The notes: generated from the sequence alone by a model not told the origin. A stretch of 56,765 nucleotides of DNA from Nocardia brasiliensis IFM 10847 (GCF_000710915.1 NZ_BAUA01000149.1:1-56765), one strand, 5' to 3'. Counted from the first letter of the stretch, positions 44,057 to 53,223 are shown. Made by a program: numbers and translations.

Positions 44057-44443
44057 GTATCCTGGCGCCATCACTGATAGGACCGGCCCACGGGAAGTCG
44101 TCACCTGAGCAGCAGCCCGGAAGAGTTTGTGGCTCGGTTGGCCGCGCTGCGGGTGCGCGTTCCATCGACCGTTCAACCGACACGGAACACCCCCGGGGCC
44201 GAGGGATTCAGGACCGGGAGGGATGGGGCGGCGCCGGGTGACTAGAATCCGATATTGCGTCGTGGTTGAAAACACAGCCGCGCATGCGCCCTGACGGCGG
44301 ACTCGGGTGGATTCACCCTGTCGCGTCCGGTGCATCGCATCGTCTTGTGCCCACGGTCGCGGAGGGGATCTGCGCCGGTCGAGTATGAGTCGTGCGTGCG
44401 GCGGGTGGGGCGCGGTGCTCGGTACTGTCAGAAAGGTCGTCAA
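44057..44443 (+). other. 387-base stretch without an assigned gene
   Basis: It separates the methyltransferase from the STAS gene. One plus-strand frame near 44105-44240 encodes SPEEFVARLAALRVRV, like the start of small helix-turn-helix proteins, but has no start codon and ends soon after, so it is at most a fragment. Promoter elements for the partner-switching operon must lie in the right half. Confidence 0.4.
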
Positions 44444-44809
44444 GTGCGACATGAAGACCAACTGCCCGGTTTCGCGGTCGACGTTGTTTCCAAGGGTGCG
44501 GCGATCGTCGTGGTCGTAGCCGGGGAAGTCGATATCTATACGGCGCCGCGGATGGCGGAGGCACTGGAGCAGGCTGTCACCCACGCACCGCGACCGCTGG
44601 TCGTCGACCTGTCCGCGGTGAAATTTTTCGACTCGTCGGGATTGAACGTGCTGCTGCGTGGCATGCAAGCGGAAGCGGAGTTGCGTGTGGTGGCCTCGCC
44701 GGTCGTGCGACGGCTGGTCGAAGTCACCGGGTTGACGACAGTGCTGCGGATATTCGACCGCGTCGACGACGCGATCACCGCGACCGGTGGCATCAGCGAT
44801 CATCGGTGA
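44444..44809 (+). CDS. STAS-domain anti-sigma factor antagonist
   Basis: About 121 residues from GTG 44444, with GAAAGGT 7 bases before. STAS core with the phosphorylatable serine in FFDSSGLNVLL. In partner switching the unphosphorylated form binds the anti-sigma kinase encoded next and frees a sigma factor. The frame is open upstream to 44330 but that part is Arg-rich and unlike STAS proteins. The stop overlaps the next start (GTGA). Confidence 0.85.
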   Translation: MRHEDQLPGFAVDVVSKGAAIVVVVAGEVDIYTAPRMAEALEQAVTHAPRPLVVDLSAVKFFDSSGLNVLLRGMQAEAELRVVASPVVRRLVEVTGLTTVLRIFDRVDDAITATGGISDHR

Positions 44810-45300
44810 GCGGACGAGGCACGAACGAACGAGCGAGGTCAGCGTTGGACGGTTTGCACCAGGGAGTTCCGTCACTCCAGCTCGAGTTCAGCGCGGTGGC
44901 CGAGGAGCTGGGCCGGGTGCGCGAGGCGTTGCGGTCGTGGCTGGCGCAGACCGGTATCGAGCAGCACCTCGCCTACGATGTGCTGCTGGCCGTGAACGAG
45001 GCGTGTTCCAACTCGATCGAGCACGGCCACGGCGGCGATGGCGGGCCGATCACGCTTCGGGCCGGCGCGGACGAGGTGATTCGGGTGGTGGTGTCGGATA
45101 CCGGGCACTGGCTGGATCGCCCGCCGGACCGGATGACCGACCGCGGACGCGGTCTCGCGATGATGCGCGCGCTGGTGCCCGATACCCGCGTCACGTCCGA
45201 CGAGTCGGGTACCACGGTCGAATTCGTCGCACCGCGCGGTGCCGTGACCGTTGCGCGTGATACCGATCGGGAAGGTTTCGATCGAGCCGGCCTGCAGTAA
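44806..45300 (+). CDS. RsbW-like anti-sigma factor serine kinase
   Basis: 164 residues from GTG 44806 coupled to the STAS gene; a TTG at 44845 is an alternative. GHKL ATPase fold: N-box NEACSNSIEHG, G1 DTGHW, G2 DRGRGLAMM. It would phosphorylate the STAS partner and hold a sigma factor. No sigma factor gene is in the window. Confidence 0.85.
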   Translation: MSGRGTNERARSALDGLHQGVPSLQLEFSAVAEELGRVREALRSWLAQTGIEQHLAYDVLLAVNEACSNSIEHGHGGDGGPITLRAGADEVIRVVVSDTGHWLDRPPDRMTDRGRGLAMMRALVPDTRVTSDESGTTVEFVAPRGAVTVARDTDREGFDRAGLQ

Positions 45301-45345
45301 GCCAACGGGCACGGCTCGGCCGCGTCGTCATTCTTTGGAGGAGAT

Positions 45346-47007
45346 TTGCTGGAGGAGTCGGTCGACGTGGCGCATCCGGTCGGGGATCCGTTGCCCGCGC
45401 TCGAGTACCGCGCTCGATTGTCGACGGTGCCGTATCCGGTGCTGATCGCCGACCCTGCGGGGATCGTCGTGGCGACCAGTCCCGGCGTGCACGATCTGCC
45501 GGTCGCCCTCGCCGCGGGTGCGCGGCTCGAGGACACCGCACTGCACTGGTTGTCGGAGACGCACAGTGCACTGGCCGCGGGGACGGCCACGTCGAGCGCA
45601 GTGGTGTCGGGGCAGTTGGGCGACCAGCCGATCGAAGCGCACGCCACGCCCTTGGCCGATCGGTCGGTGGTCTGGTGGCTGGTCGAAGACGACGCCCAAT
45701 CGCTGCGCCGAGCCCACGCGGCGCTGCGCGAGGAACGGGAGCGAACCGCGTTCCTCGCCGAGACATCGGACATGCTGCTGGCATCGTTGAACGTCGAACG
45801 CTGTATGGAAGCGACGGTGCGGATGGCGGCACGCCATATCGCGGATGCCGCCGTGCTGGTAGCGCCGGCCGTCGGCGCACGACTGCCGATCACCTACTGC
45901 TGTTCCGGCGATCGGGTGAGCCACCACACCATCGAGGAAGATCCGGCCACCGTGGCGGGGCTCAGCGAGGCGCTGCGCGGCTTCCCGCCCGTGCCGTCCC
46001 GCTGGATCGACTCGGCCACATTGCCGAAATGGCTTGTGCCCGAGGGCTTTCCGGGTCCAGTCGGATCCGTCGTGATCACCCCGCTGCCCGGCCACGGGGT
46101 GCCCGCGGGCGCGCTGGTGCTGTTGCGTCGCACCGGCGAGCAGGTGTTCAGTGAACGCGACGAGGTGTTCGCGCAACTGTTCGCCGCGCGGGCGGGCGGC
46201 GCGTTGTCCGCGGCCCGGCTCTATGCCGAGCAGGCGAGCATCACCGGCGCGCTCATGCGCGAGTTGCTCCCGCCGCGACTGCATCGGATGGACGGTATCG
46301 AACTGGCCGGCGGTTATCGGGCCGCGGAGAACCACGAGATCATCGGCGGGGACTTCTACGACGTGCACCCCGCCGTGACACCCGGCGGGGAATCGCTCGT
46401 CGTGCTGGGTGACGTATGCGGCAAGGGTCTGGAGGCGGCGATTCTCACCGGGAAGATCCGCAACACCCTGCACGCGTTGGTCTCCATGGCCGAGGACCAC
46501 GAGCGCGTGCTGAATCTGCTCAACAGCGCGCTGTTGTCGTCCGGACCGACCCGTTTCGCGACGTTGGTGCTGGCGTCGATGCGGCGGGCCGACGGCGGTG
46601 TGCGCCTGCGGTTGACCTGTGGCGGGCACCTGCCCCCGCTGATCGTGCGCCGCGATGGCACGGTGGAAAGGGTTGCGACACAAGGACAATTGGTCGGCGT
46701 ACTGCCTCGGGTCAGCGCGACCACGGTGACGACGGTGCTGGCGCCGGAGGAGACCTGCCTGCTTTATACCGACGGAGTCACCGAGGCGCGTGGCGGCCCG
46801 TTGGGCGCGGACATGTTCGGCGAGGAGCGGCTGGCGGCAGCCCTGTCCGATTGCGCGGGGATGCCTGCCGATGCCGTCGTCGAGCACATTCGCATGCGCG
46901 TGGCTCACTGGGTCGGCCAACGCCAGCACGACGACATCGCGGTGGTCGCGATCACCGCACCGCGCCACGCCCGCGCCGCCGACGGCGACCGGGTGAGCGC
47001 CGCGTGA
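45346..47007 (+). CDS. RsbU-like PP2C phosphatase with PAS and GAF-type sensor domains
   Basis: 553 residues from TTG 45346, with GGAGGAG before it. Residues 20-130 resemble a PAS domain (YRARLSTVPYPVLIADPAG), 140-310 a GAF domain, and 320-540 a SpoIIE phosphatase: GGDFYDV, LGDVCGKG, LYTDGVTEA and QHDDIAVVA hold the metal-binding aspartates. It should dephosphorylate the STAS protein and so activate the sigma factor when the sensor domains respond. Its stop overlaps the start of the cobalamin-binding gene (GTGA). Confidence 0.87.
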   Translation: MLEESVDVAHPVGDPLPALEYRARLSTVPYPVLIADPAGIVVATSPGVHDLPVALAAGARLEDTALHWLSETHSALAAGTATSSAVVSGQLGDQPIEAHATPLADRSVVWWLVEDDAQSLRRAHAALREERERTAFLAETSDMLLASLNVERCMEATVRMAARHIADAAVLVAPAVGARLPITYCCSGDRVSHHTIEEDPATVAGLSEALRGFPPVPSRWIDSATLPKWLVPEGFPGPVGSVVITPLPGHGVPAGALVLLRRTGEQVFSERDEVFAQLFAARAGGALSAARLYAEQASITGALMRELLPPRLHRMDGIELAGGYRAAENHEIIGGDFYDVHPAVTPGGESLVVLGDVCGKGLEAAILTGKIRNTLHALVSMAEDHERVLNLLNSALLSSGPTRFATLVLASMRRADGGVRLRLTCGGHLPPLIVRRDGTVERVATQGQLVGVLPRVSATTVTTVLAPEETCLLYTDGVTEARGGPLGADMFGEERLAAALSDCAGMPADAVVEHIRMRVAHWVGQRQHDDIAVVAITAPRHARAADGDRVSAA

Positions 47008-48086
47008 CGCCGGAGCCCGTGCCGGTCGCTGAACTGCGAGATCGCCTGTGGGACACGGTTTCCGGGCGAGACGAGTACGCGGCCGCGGATCTCGTGCTGG
47101 CGGCCGTCGACGCGGGCCTGAGCCCGGAGCAGGTGCTGCTGGAGGTGATCGCGCCGGTGCAGTTGCGCGTCGGGACGGAATGGGCGGCGAACCGGATCAC
47201 CGTCGCGCAGGAGCACGCCGCCACCGCGATCAACGATCGCGTCATCGCGGCGCTCGCCCACCACCCGGCCAGTAGGCCGACGACGGCGGCAGGTCGCGTC
47301 ACGATCGCCTGCGTCGACGGGGAATGGCACGCCCTGCCCGCCCGGCTGGTCGCCGAGGTGCTGCGGCTGCGCGGCTGGCAGGTGGATTTCCTCGGCGCGC
47401 AGGTGCCCACGCACCACCTGGTCGCCCACCTGCATCAGCACAATCCGGTGGCGGTGGCGCTGTCCTCGTCGCTGCCGACTCGGCTGCCCGCCGCCCATGC
47501 CGCCATCACCGCCTGTCAGGCCACCGGCGTGCCGGTGCTGGTGGGCGGGGCCGCATTCGGGCCGGATGGGCGCTACGCCCGGTTGCTCGGCGCGGACGCC
47601 TGGGCGCCGGACGCACCGGCCGCGGCCGATTGCCTCGGTCGCGGGCTGCGGCGTACCGGCAGCGGGACCGCCGTGCTTGCGCACTTGGCCGACCAGGAGT
47701 ACACGATGGTCGCCCGCAGTGCACCGCAATTGGTCGGGGCCACGGTGGCCGAACTGGAGAACCGTTTCCCGCCCATGCGGTCCTACACCGGCCCGCAACG
47801 GGACCGCACCGTCGAAGACATTGCGCACATCGTCGATTTCCTGGCCGCCGGGCTGTACACCGACGACAGTGACCTGTTCCGAAACTTCGTCGTGTGGACC
47901 GCCGAAATCCTCACTGCCCGTGGTGTTCCCGCGCTGTCCCTACAGGTGAGTCTCGAAGTGCTGGCCGGTGCGCTGCAGGACTTCCCCCGCGCACGGCGCC
48001 TGCTCGCCGAGGCCGGTGCTGCGCTGCGCGCCGAAGCGTCGAGCACCGACGATATGACCACAGTCGCGCCGTCCGCTGGGGTGTGA
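47004..48086 (+). CDS. Cobalamin (B12)-binding domain sensor protein
   Basis: 360 residues from GTG 47004. Residues 10-95 form a helical bundle (methionine-synthase B12-binding-like cap), then a B12-binding domain: VDGEWHALP with the histidine that can ligate cobalt (about residue 108), ALSSSLP and VLVGGAAF. The C-terminal 130 residues are helical (DLFRNFVVWTAEILTARG). The EWH pattern resembles light-sensing B12 proteins such as CarH/LitR, without their DNA-binding domain. Position at the end of an Rsb operon suggests it senses light or B12 for partner switching. Confidence 0.8.
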   Translation: MTPEPVPVAELRDRLWDTVSGRDEYAAADLVLAAVDAGLSPEQVLLEVIAPVQLRVGTEWAANRITVAQEHAATAINDRVIAALAHHPASRPTTAAGRVTIACVDGEWHALPARLVAEVLRLRGWQVDFLGAQVPTHHLVAHLHQHNPVAVALSSSLPTRLPAAHAAITACQATGVPVLVGGAAFGPDGRYARLLGADAWAPDAPAAADCLGRGLRRTGSGTAVLAHLADQEYTMVARSAPQLVGATVAELENRFPPMRSYTGPQRDRTVEDIAHIVDFLAAGLYTDDSDLFRNFVVWTAEILTARGVPALSLQVSLEVLAGALQDFPRARRLLAEAGAALRAEASSTDDMTTVAPSAGV

Positions 48087-48323
48087 TCCGCGGGAGCGGT
48101 GCTTACGCGACAGGGCGGCAGCGGCCGTCGACGCTGTGCCGACACTGCTCTCGGCTGGGCGAAGGTGCCGCACACGACCCCGCGGAGGTCGGCGATCTGG
48201 GGCTTGCTCGGAACACCGAGCGCTTTGTGGGGATAGCCACTGAGTTGCTAACATTGTGCCACGGGTAGGCGATGATCGCGTTGTGATCGCCGATCACGGT
48301 TGACGAATCGAGGAGGATTTCCG

Positions 48324-48653
48324 ATGAAACGTGCCGCAATGCTGCTCGCCGCCGTGGCGGGCATCTCCGTTCCCGTGGTGTCGATGGCCGGGGGAGCGAC
48401 CCTGACGCCCACCGCGGCCGCCTATCCGGTCGGTCCCTGGGGCGTGGACGGGTGTAACGGCAAGGCCCCGGACCAATGCCCCTTCAGCCCGTCGGAAGAC
48501 GGCCTGACCTGGGCCTGGCACGGCGACGCTTGGAATTACGACAAGACCGGCGCGTTCGTCTGCATGTCCTCGCAATTCTGGTGCAACCCGGTGATGTCCG
48601 TCGTGCGCGCCTTGCCGCCGACCCCGATCGGCGCCTGGATCCACCCGTCCTGA
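48324..48653 (+). CDS. Small secreted protein of unknown function
   Basis: 109 residues, AGGAGG before ATG 48324. Sec signal peptide: MKRAAM, a hydrophobic stretch, and a likely cleavage at TAAAYP. The mature part of about 75 residues has four cysteines (positions in DGCNG, DQCPF, FVCMS, FWCNP) that could form two disulfides, and several tryptophans. Family unknown to me; such small secreted proteins are common in Nocardia and Mycobacterium. Confidence 0.72.
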   Translation: MKRAAMLLAAVAGISVPVVSMAGGATLTPTAAAYPVGPWGVDGCNGKAPDQCPFSPSEDGLTWAWHGDAWNYDKTGAFVCMSSQFWCNPVMSVVRALPPTPIGAWIHPS

Positions 48654-48730
48654 CCGACCCGGCGGCCGGGCAGTTCGCTGCTCGGCCGCGGAGTCCGACC
48701 TCGGTGGCCGATCGACAGAAGGCGGCGCAA

Positions 48731-49666
48731 ATGCAGTTCGGTGTCTCGATCCCCAATTACGGCGCCGCGGTCTCGGGTGCCCGACTGGCCGAATGGGGTT
48801 CAGGTTGTGAACGTCTCGGCTTCGACCTCGCGATGGTCACCGACCATCTGGCCCAACCTGCCGACGTGCGGCGGGCGTACCCGGAGGACTTCTATGAAAG
48901 CTTCGCCGCACTGACCTTTCTCGCCGCCCGCACTCGAACGATCAAGGTGGGCACCTCGGTCGCGGTGCTGCCGTTGCGACATCCGCTGCACACCGCTCGG
49001 GCCATCGCCACGATCGACCAACTCAGCGGTGGCAGAGTCGTTTTCGGTATCGGTGTCGGCGGCGCCGAGCTCGAGTACCGCGCGCTGGGTGTCGACTTTC
49101 GCCGCCGCGGTGCCATCGCGGACGAATACCTGAGCGTCATCACCCAACTCTGGCGCGGCGAAATCGCCTCCTTCGCAGGCGAATTCGTCACTTTCGACGA
49201 TGTCTTGGCGACGCCGTCGCCCGCCCAGCGTGGTGGGCCGCCCATTTGGGTGGGCGGCAGCGCCGCACCCGCCCTGCGTCGGGCGGTGGACCACGACGGC
49301 GTTTGGCATCCCACTTTTCCCACCCTGGCGAGCTTGGACAGCGGCATGCGGGCCGCGAATGCGCTTGCCGCTGAGCGCGGCACGCGTCCACCCGGCATCG
49401 CTCCCCGGATCCGGCTCGCGATCCACGCCGAGCCCGTACCCGAGCCGGACCGTCCGCTCGGCGTGGGCTCGGTCGATCAGATCGCCGCCGATCTGCGCGA
49501 TCTGGCCGACCGTGCGATCACCGCTGTCGTTTTCGACCCGGTGCACCACCCGTTCATGCCGAACGCGCCCGAATCGCGCACGGTCGCCGAGGACAACCGT
49601 GCCTGGGACGCGATCGAACAGCTCGCCGCCGAGATCGTCGACACCAAGGCGCACAGCCTTCGCTGA
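48731..49666 (+). CDS. LLM-class F420-dependent oxidoreductase
   Basis: 311 residues from ATG 48731. Luciferase-like TIM barrel: FGVSIPNYG at the start, ATIDQLSGGRVVFGIGVGG, and PPIWVGGSAAPALRRA. F420-dependent members oxidise or reduce small organic substrates. The start is chosen by similarity; the frame is open upstream through the end of the previous gene. Substrate unknown. Confidence 0.82.
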   Translation: MQFGVSIPNYGAAVSGARLAEWGSGCERLGFDLAMVTDHLAQPADVRRAYPEDFYESFAALTFLAARTRTIKVGTSVAVLPLRHPLHTARAIATIDQLSGGRVVFGIGVGGAELEYRALGVDFRRRGAIADEYLSVITQLWRGEIASFAGEFVTFDDVLATPSPAQRGGPPIWVGGSAAPALRRAVDHDGVWHPTFPTLASLDSGMRAANALAAERGTRPPGIAPRIRLAIHAEPVPEPDRPLGVGSVDQIAADLRDLADRAITAVVFDPVHHPFMPNAPESRTVAEDNRAWDAIEQLAAEIVDTKAHSLR

Positions 49667-49739
49667 CCTTCACGCACGCTCCATCGCAACGATTCTCGTC
49701 CCGACGAGACGGCTATGGCCGCATCGAGTGACGGTTGCG

Positions 49740-50261
49740 TCAGCGGGCGGCGCGCATCCGTTCGATCCGGTCGAGCACGGCCTCGAGCGCGTCGTCGAAC
49801 TCGGCGGCGCTGTGGTCCTGGGAAAGCTTGGGCTGCAAGCGGAACAGGTTCGGGAAGCCGGTCAATCCGTCGCTGCGTGACCGGTGCAGTTCCGTCGCGG
49901 CTGGGCCCTGCGCGGCGACCTGTAGTAGCAACTGTCCGAGCAGGAAGGTCGTGTACGAGCGGTAGGCGTTGACCGCGGCGTCGTCATCGAAGCCGTACGC
50001 CAGCAACGTGTTCAGGAACGTCTCCATCCACCGCAGGCTGCCCAGCGGGGGCCGCACCCACGGCGCCTGTGCCGGAGCCGTCGCCGCGAGCGGGAACAGT
50101 TCCGGATGGTCCGACGCGACCTGACGCACCCCGTGCGCCAACCGCACCAGAAAGTCCTGCCAGTTGTCCGACGATGAGGCGTCGATCAGGCACCTGTCGA
50201 TCACATCGCCGGTCTCGGTGGCACGCCCGTCGACGGAGCCATGACCGCACATTCGACACAA
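49740..50261 (-). pseudogene. Truncated TetR paralogue lacking the DNA-binding domain
   Basis: 173 residues if started at ATG 50261. From NWQDFLVRLAHGVRQ onward it matches the intact TetR gene at 50419 almost residue for residue (WVRPPL, SLRWMETFL, YGFDDDAAV, AYRSYTTFLLGQLLL, FRLQPKLSQDHSAAEF). The helix-turn-helix part is missing, replaced by about 32 unrelated residues. It is an inverted, decapitated copy. It may be dead, or it may make a dominant-negative partner for the intact protein. Confidence 0.75.
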
Positions 50262-50273
50262 TGTAGCTGGCGG

Positions 50274-50289
50274 CGTTTACCTTGTAAAC
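50274..50289. promoter_or_regulatory. TetR-operator-like palindrome between inverted paralogues
   Basis: GTTTAC-CTT-GTAAAC (50275-50289), a perfect palindrome with 3-base centre, lies in the divergent 157-base gap between the truncated copy and the TetR gene. A related TACAATGTAAAC stands before the STAS gene at 51202. The position suits autoregulation. Confidence 0.55.
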
Positions 50290-50418
50290 TGTGCAGGTCA
50301 GCGGCTGGATGCGGATAGGTCCGGGTGTCGTTGCCGTTGCGTAGTTGGGTAGTGGGTCGAGGGTGAAATAGTCTGACCGTTGGTCTTGCTTCAACGCGTG
50401 CAGTGAGGGGAAGTCCCG

Positions 50419-51159
50419 GTGGACGAACATCACGACGATCGCGTAGAGGATTTGGCGACGGTGCCGGACTCTCGCGACTCGGAGTCGAGCGAGCGCGATG
50501 AATCGCGGGCACCGTTGAGTCGCCGCCTGATCCTCGAGCTGGCCATCGACCTCGTCGATCAGGAGGGGCTGCGCAAGCTGACCATGCGCCGGCTCGGTGC
50601 GGCGTGCGGGGTCGAAGCGATGGCGCTGTATCGATACGTGCACAGTCGTGAGGACTTGCTCAGCGGGATGGTCGACCTGCTCATCGACGATCTGCACGCC
50701 GACCAGTTGGCCGCCCGCAGGCAGGAGGACGGCTGGCAGGATTTCCTGGTGCGCCTCGCCCACGGGGTACGGCAGATCGCGTCGGATCATCCGGAACTGT
50801 TCCCGCTGACCGCGACTCGCCCGCCCGAGGCGCCGTGGGTGCGTCCGCCGCTGCGGAGCCTGCGCTGGATGGAGACTTTTCTCGATACCTTGCTGTCCTA
50901 CGGGTTCGATGACGACGCCGCTGTCGGCGCCTATCGCTCGTACACGACGTTCCTGCTCGGGCAGCTGCTGCTGGAGGTCGCCGCGCGAGCGCCGATGCCC
51001 GGCCCCGAGCCGGGGCGCGCACCGGCCGGTTCGCTGGCAGAGTTCCCGCATTTGTTCCGGCTGCAGCCCAAGCTGTCCCAGGACCACAGCGCCGCGGAGT
51101 TCGAGGAGGCCCTCGAAGCGCTGCTGGACCGGCTCGAACACACGCTCACCACCGACTGA
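50419..51159 (+). CDS. TetR-family regulator (TetR_C type)
   Basis: 246 residues. The helix-turn-helix is LTMRRLGAACGVEAMALYRYVHSRE; the C-terminal part is the TetR_C ligand-binding domain also present in the truncated neighbour. It lies just upstream of a STAS gene whose promoter carries a similar operator, so it may control that partner-switching pair as well as itself. The inducer is unknown. Confidence 0.88.
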   Translation: MDEHHDDRVEDLATVPDSRDSESSERDESRAPLSRRLILELAIDLVDQEGLRKLTMRRLGAACGVEAMALYRYVHSREDLLSGMVDLLIDDLHADQLAARRQEDGWQDFLVRLAHGVRQIASDHPELFPLTATRPPEAPWVRPPLRSLRWMETFLDTLLSYGFDDDAAVGAYRSYTTFLLGQLLLEVAARAPMPGPEPGRAPAGSLAEFPHLFRLQPKLSQDHSAAEFEEALEALLDRLEHTLTTD

Positions 51160-51182
51160 CGCGGACCCGATGCGGGCGAGGA

Positions 51183-51194
51183 TACAATGTAAAC
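51183..51194 (+). promoter_or_regulatory. Operator-like site overlapping the -10 box of the second STAS gene
   Basis: TACAATGTAAAC contains the palindrome TACA-A-TGTA and shares GTAAAC with the site at 50275. TACAAT itself is a good -10 hexamer. It ends 13 bases before GTG 51202, which has no ribosome site, so the mRNA would have a very short leader. Binding of the TetR protein here would block the promoter. Confidence 0.5.
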
Positions 51195-51201
51195 TCACCC
51201 C

Positions 51202-51654
51202 GTGACCGACAACGAGCCAGGAACACCGACGCCGGAACGAGCTGCACGTCCCGCTGGGACCTGGCTGACGACAGCACGCGAAATGCGCGACGGCGTGGCC
51301 GTCGTGCGGGTCGGCGGCGAGATCGACGTGCTGACCGCGCCGAAGTTGGCCACCGCCATCGACGATGCGCAGACCACCGATGCGCCGCACGGTGTCATCG
51401 TGGACCTGTCGGAAGTGACATTCATGGCCTCATCGGGCCTGACCGTGCTGGCGGCGGGCGCCCAACCGAACCCGCGTGGCACGCGATTGGTCGTGGTAGC
51501 GAGTCACCCCGCGACGCTGCGGCCGATGCAGCTGACCGGCTTGACCGACCTGCTCAGCGTCTACCCGACGCTCGCCGAGGCACATGCGGCGCTGCGCCCC
51601 ACGCATGCCGAACCGGCCGAAGACCGGCACACCCAAGCCGAACAGTCCGGCTAG
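51202..51654 (+). CDS. STAS-domain anti-sigma factor antagonist (second module)
   Basis: 150 residues from GTG 51202. STAS core with the switch serine in FMASSGLTVL; Ala replaces the common Asp. The C-terminal tail after residue 130 is charged and probably disordered. No ribosome site, see the promoter entry. It converges on the RsbW-like gene with a 4-base tail overlap. Confidence 0.83.
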   Translation: MTDNEPGTPTPERAARPAGTWLTTAREMRDGVAVVRVGGEIDVLTAPKLATAIDDAQTTDAPHGVIVDLSEVTFMASSGLTVLAAGAQPNPRGTRLVVVASHPATLRPMQLTGLTDLLSVYPTLAEAHAALRPTHAEPAEDRHTQAEQSG

Positions 51655-52109
51655 CGGCGAACCCGCGCATCCATCTCCACGAACGTGCCCGAGTCGCCCG
51701 GACACACCCGCACCGAGTCCATCAGCGCGCGCATCATGGCGACGCCGTGACCGCGAAACGATGCCGGATCGTCCTTCGGCGGCCGCCAGCAGCCGGTATC
51801 GCGGACGGTGACCCGTAAGACGTTCGCTTCGATCAGCGCCCGAAGCCGGATGGTCCCGCCATCGCCGCGATGTCCGTGTTCGACGGCGTTGGTGCACGCT
51901 TCACCCACCGCGAGCACGACGTCCATCTGCTGGTCGGCAGTCATCGCCGACCGGCTCAGCCAATCCCGCAGTGCGTTCCGGACAACGGGTAGTTGCGCCG
52001 GCTCGGCACGGAAGTCGAGGTCGAGCGGGTCAGGCGCAGCGCTGGTGCTCGCGCTGCCGCGCGAGAACTGCGGATCCTGGGGACGTGGGGAGTGGCGGGC
52101 TCGAGTCAT
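51651..52109 (-). CDS. RsbW-like anti-sigma factor kinase (second module)
   Basis: 152 residues. GHKL fold with N-box GEACTNAVEHGH, G1 DTGCW and G2 FRGHGVAMMRAL. About half the residues of its core match the kinase at 44806 by eye. It is convergent with the STAS gene and so separately transcribed, unusual for a partner pair. The N-terminal 30 residues are Ser/Pro-rich and likely disordered. Confidence 0.83.
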   Translation of the reverse strand: MTRARHSPRPQDPQFSRGSASTSAAPDPLDLDFRAEPAQLPVVRNALRDWLSRSAMTADQQMDVVLAVGEACTNAVEHGHRGDGGTIRLRALIEANVLRVTVRDTGCWRPPKDDPASFRGHGVAMMRALMDSVRVCPGDSGTFVEMDARVRR

Positions 52110-52246
52110 CGTGGCTGTACAACCTCCGTCCTTTTCGCGATAGCACTCGCAATACCCGCTTCATGTGCGCGCAACCCGCTGCGCTGTCGCGTTTTCCGGC
52201 ACACCGAAAATTTCGGTCAGGGTGCATGGCAGCACATCGAGTGGGT

Positions 52247-52405
52247 ATGGCAGTGGCTATGACGACCAACAGGACACCTCATGCTCCGGCAGGGCGGTAC
52301 CTGCCGGTGGTGGCAGCGACGTTCATCCACTGGGTGGGTTATTCGGCCATTGCGGCTGCGGGTTTGAGCGTGGCAGTGGTTCTACCCTTGGGTCTGCTGC
52401 GCTGA
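52247..52405 (+). CDS. Possible small membrane protein
   Basis: 52 residues from ATG 52247, or 48 from ATG 52259. After a polar N-terminus there is one long hydrophobic helix (FIHWVGYSAIAAAGLSVAVV) ending in a single arginine. No good ribosome site is visible. It lies in the 336-base gap between two minus-strand genes, the RsbW-like gene and the frameshifted hypothetical. Low confidence that it is expressed. Confidence 0.4.
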   Translation: MAVAMTTNRTPHAPAGRYLPVVAATFIHWVGYSAIAAAGLSVAVVLPLGLLR

Positions 52406-52445
52406 CGGTGTGCGCCGCGGCGAGGTCCGCTGCGGCGCAACCGGT

Positions 52446-53223
52446 TCAGGTGTGACAATCGACGCAGGTGATCAGGGCGTCGTCGGGCAACCGGGCGAAC
52501 TGCTCGGTGACGAACGCTGTCCACTGCGCCGCTCGTTCGTCGCTGATAGGCGCGCAAGCCGCGATCGCCGCGTTCGTGCCACCGGCCTTCGATGACGAGA
52601 TAGGCTGGGTGCCAGGTATTTCGGGCTCGATACTGTGCGCGGGTGAACCCTTCTACATATCGCTCCAGTAGCGGATCACGGTGTCCATTCAGGACATTGG
52701 CATGCCACTCGTCCCACTGCTCATCCGCGTGGCCTTGTGCCCTGCGCCGCATCGCGTCGAAGTCGATGTCGCGTTTGAGCGCTTGCGCGGCGTGCAGCTG
52801 TTTGCCGGGGCGCGCAGGTTCCCAGCATTCGGGTCGGTGGGGGTCGGGTTCCCCTGTGTAGCACCAGGTGTCGGGGCGTACGGCCGTGCCGCCCGTGCGG
52901 ATGATCAAGTGTTGCGACCAGCGGCCGCCGACCGTCCAATAGTCCCACTGTGCCTGCCAGTTCTCGGTGTCCCAGTAGTACCACCCACGCTCGTCGTGGC
53001 CGACACCCTCGGATGCCATCGCATCACCTGCGCCCCAACGCAATACGGCCGGTATGTCGTCCGGATCGAGGCCGTCGACCGGGTGCTCGCGCAAGACCCG
53101 TCGGTCGACCTCGAGGTCGGCTTCGGACACGTAGCGGCGATACGGGGTGAGCCGCGTGCGCTCGCCGTAGAGCGCCAGCTGCCGTTCGACGTCCCCGCCG
53201 ACGACCATCACCAAGAAATGCAT
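52446..53223 (-). CDS. Hypothetical protein with C-terminal CxxC, frameshifted
   Basis: The frame from ATG 53223 reads well for about 220 residues, rich in Trp and His (GWYYWDTENWQAQWDYWTV, NTWHPAYLVIEGRWHE), then turns into Arg-rich nonsense. In the next frame, from about 52550, a normal ending appears: DERAAQWTAF, LPDDALITCVDCHT and stop at 52446. The shift equals one extra base (or two missing) around 52550-52590. CVDC suggests metal binding. Function unknown. Confidence 0.65.
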
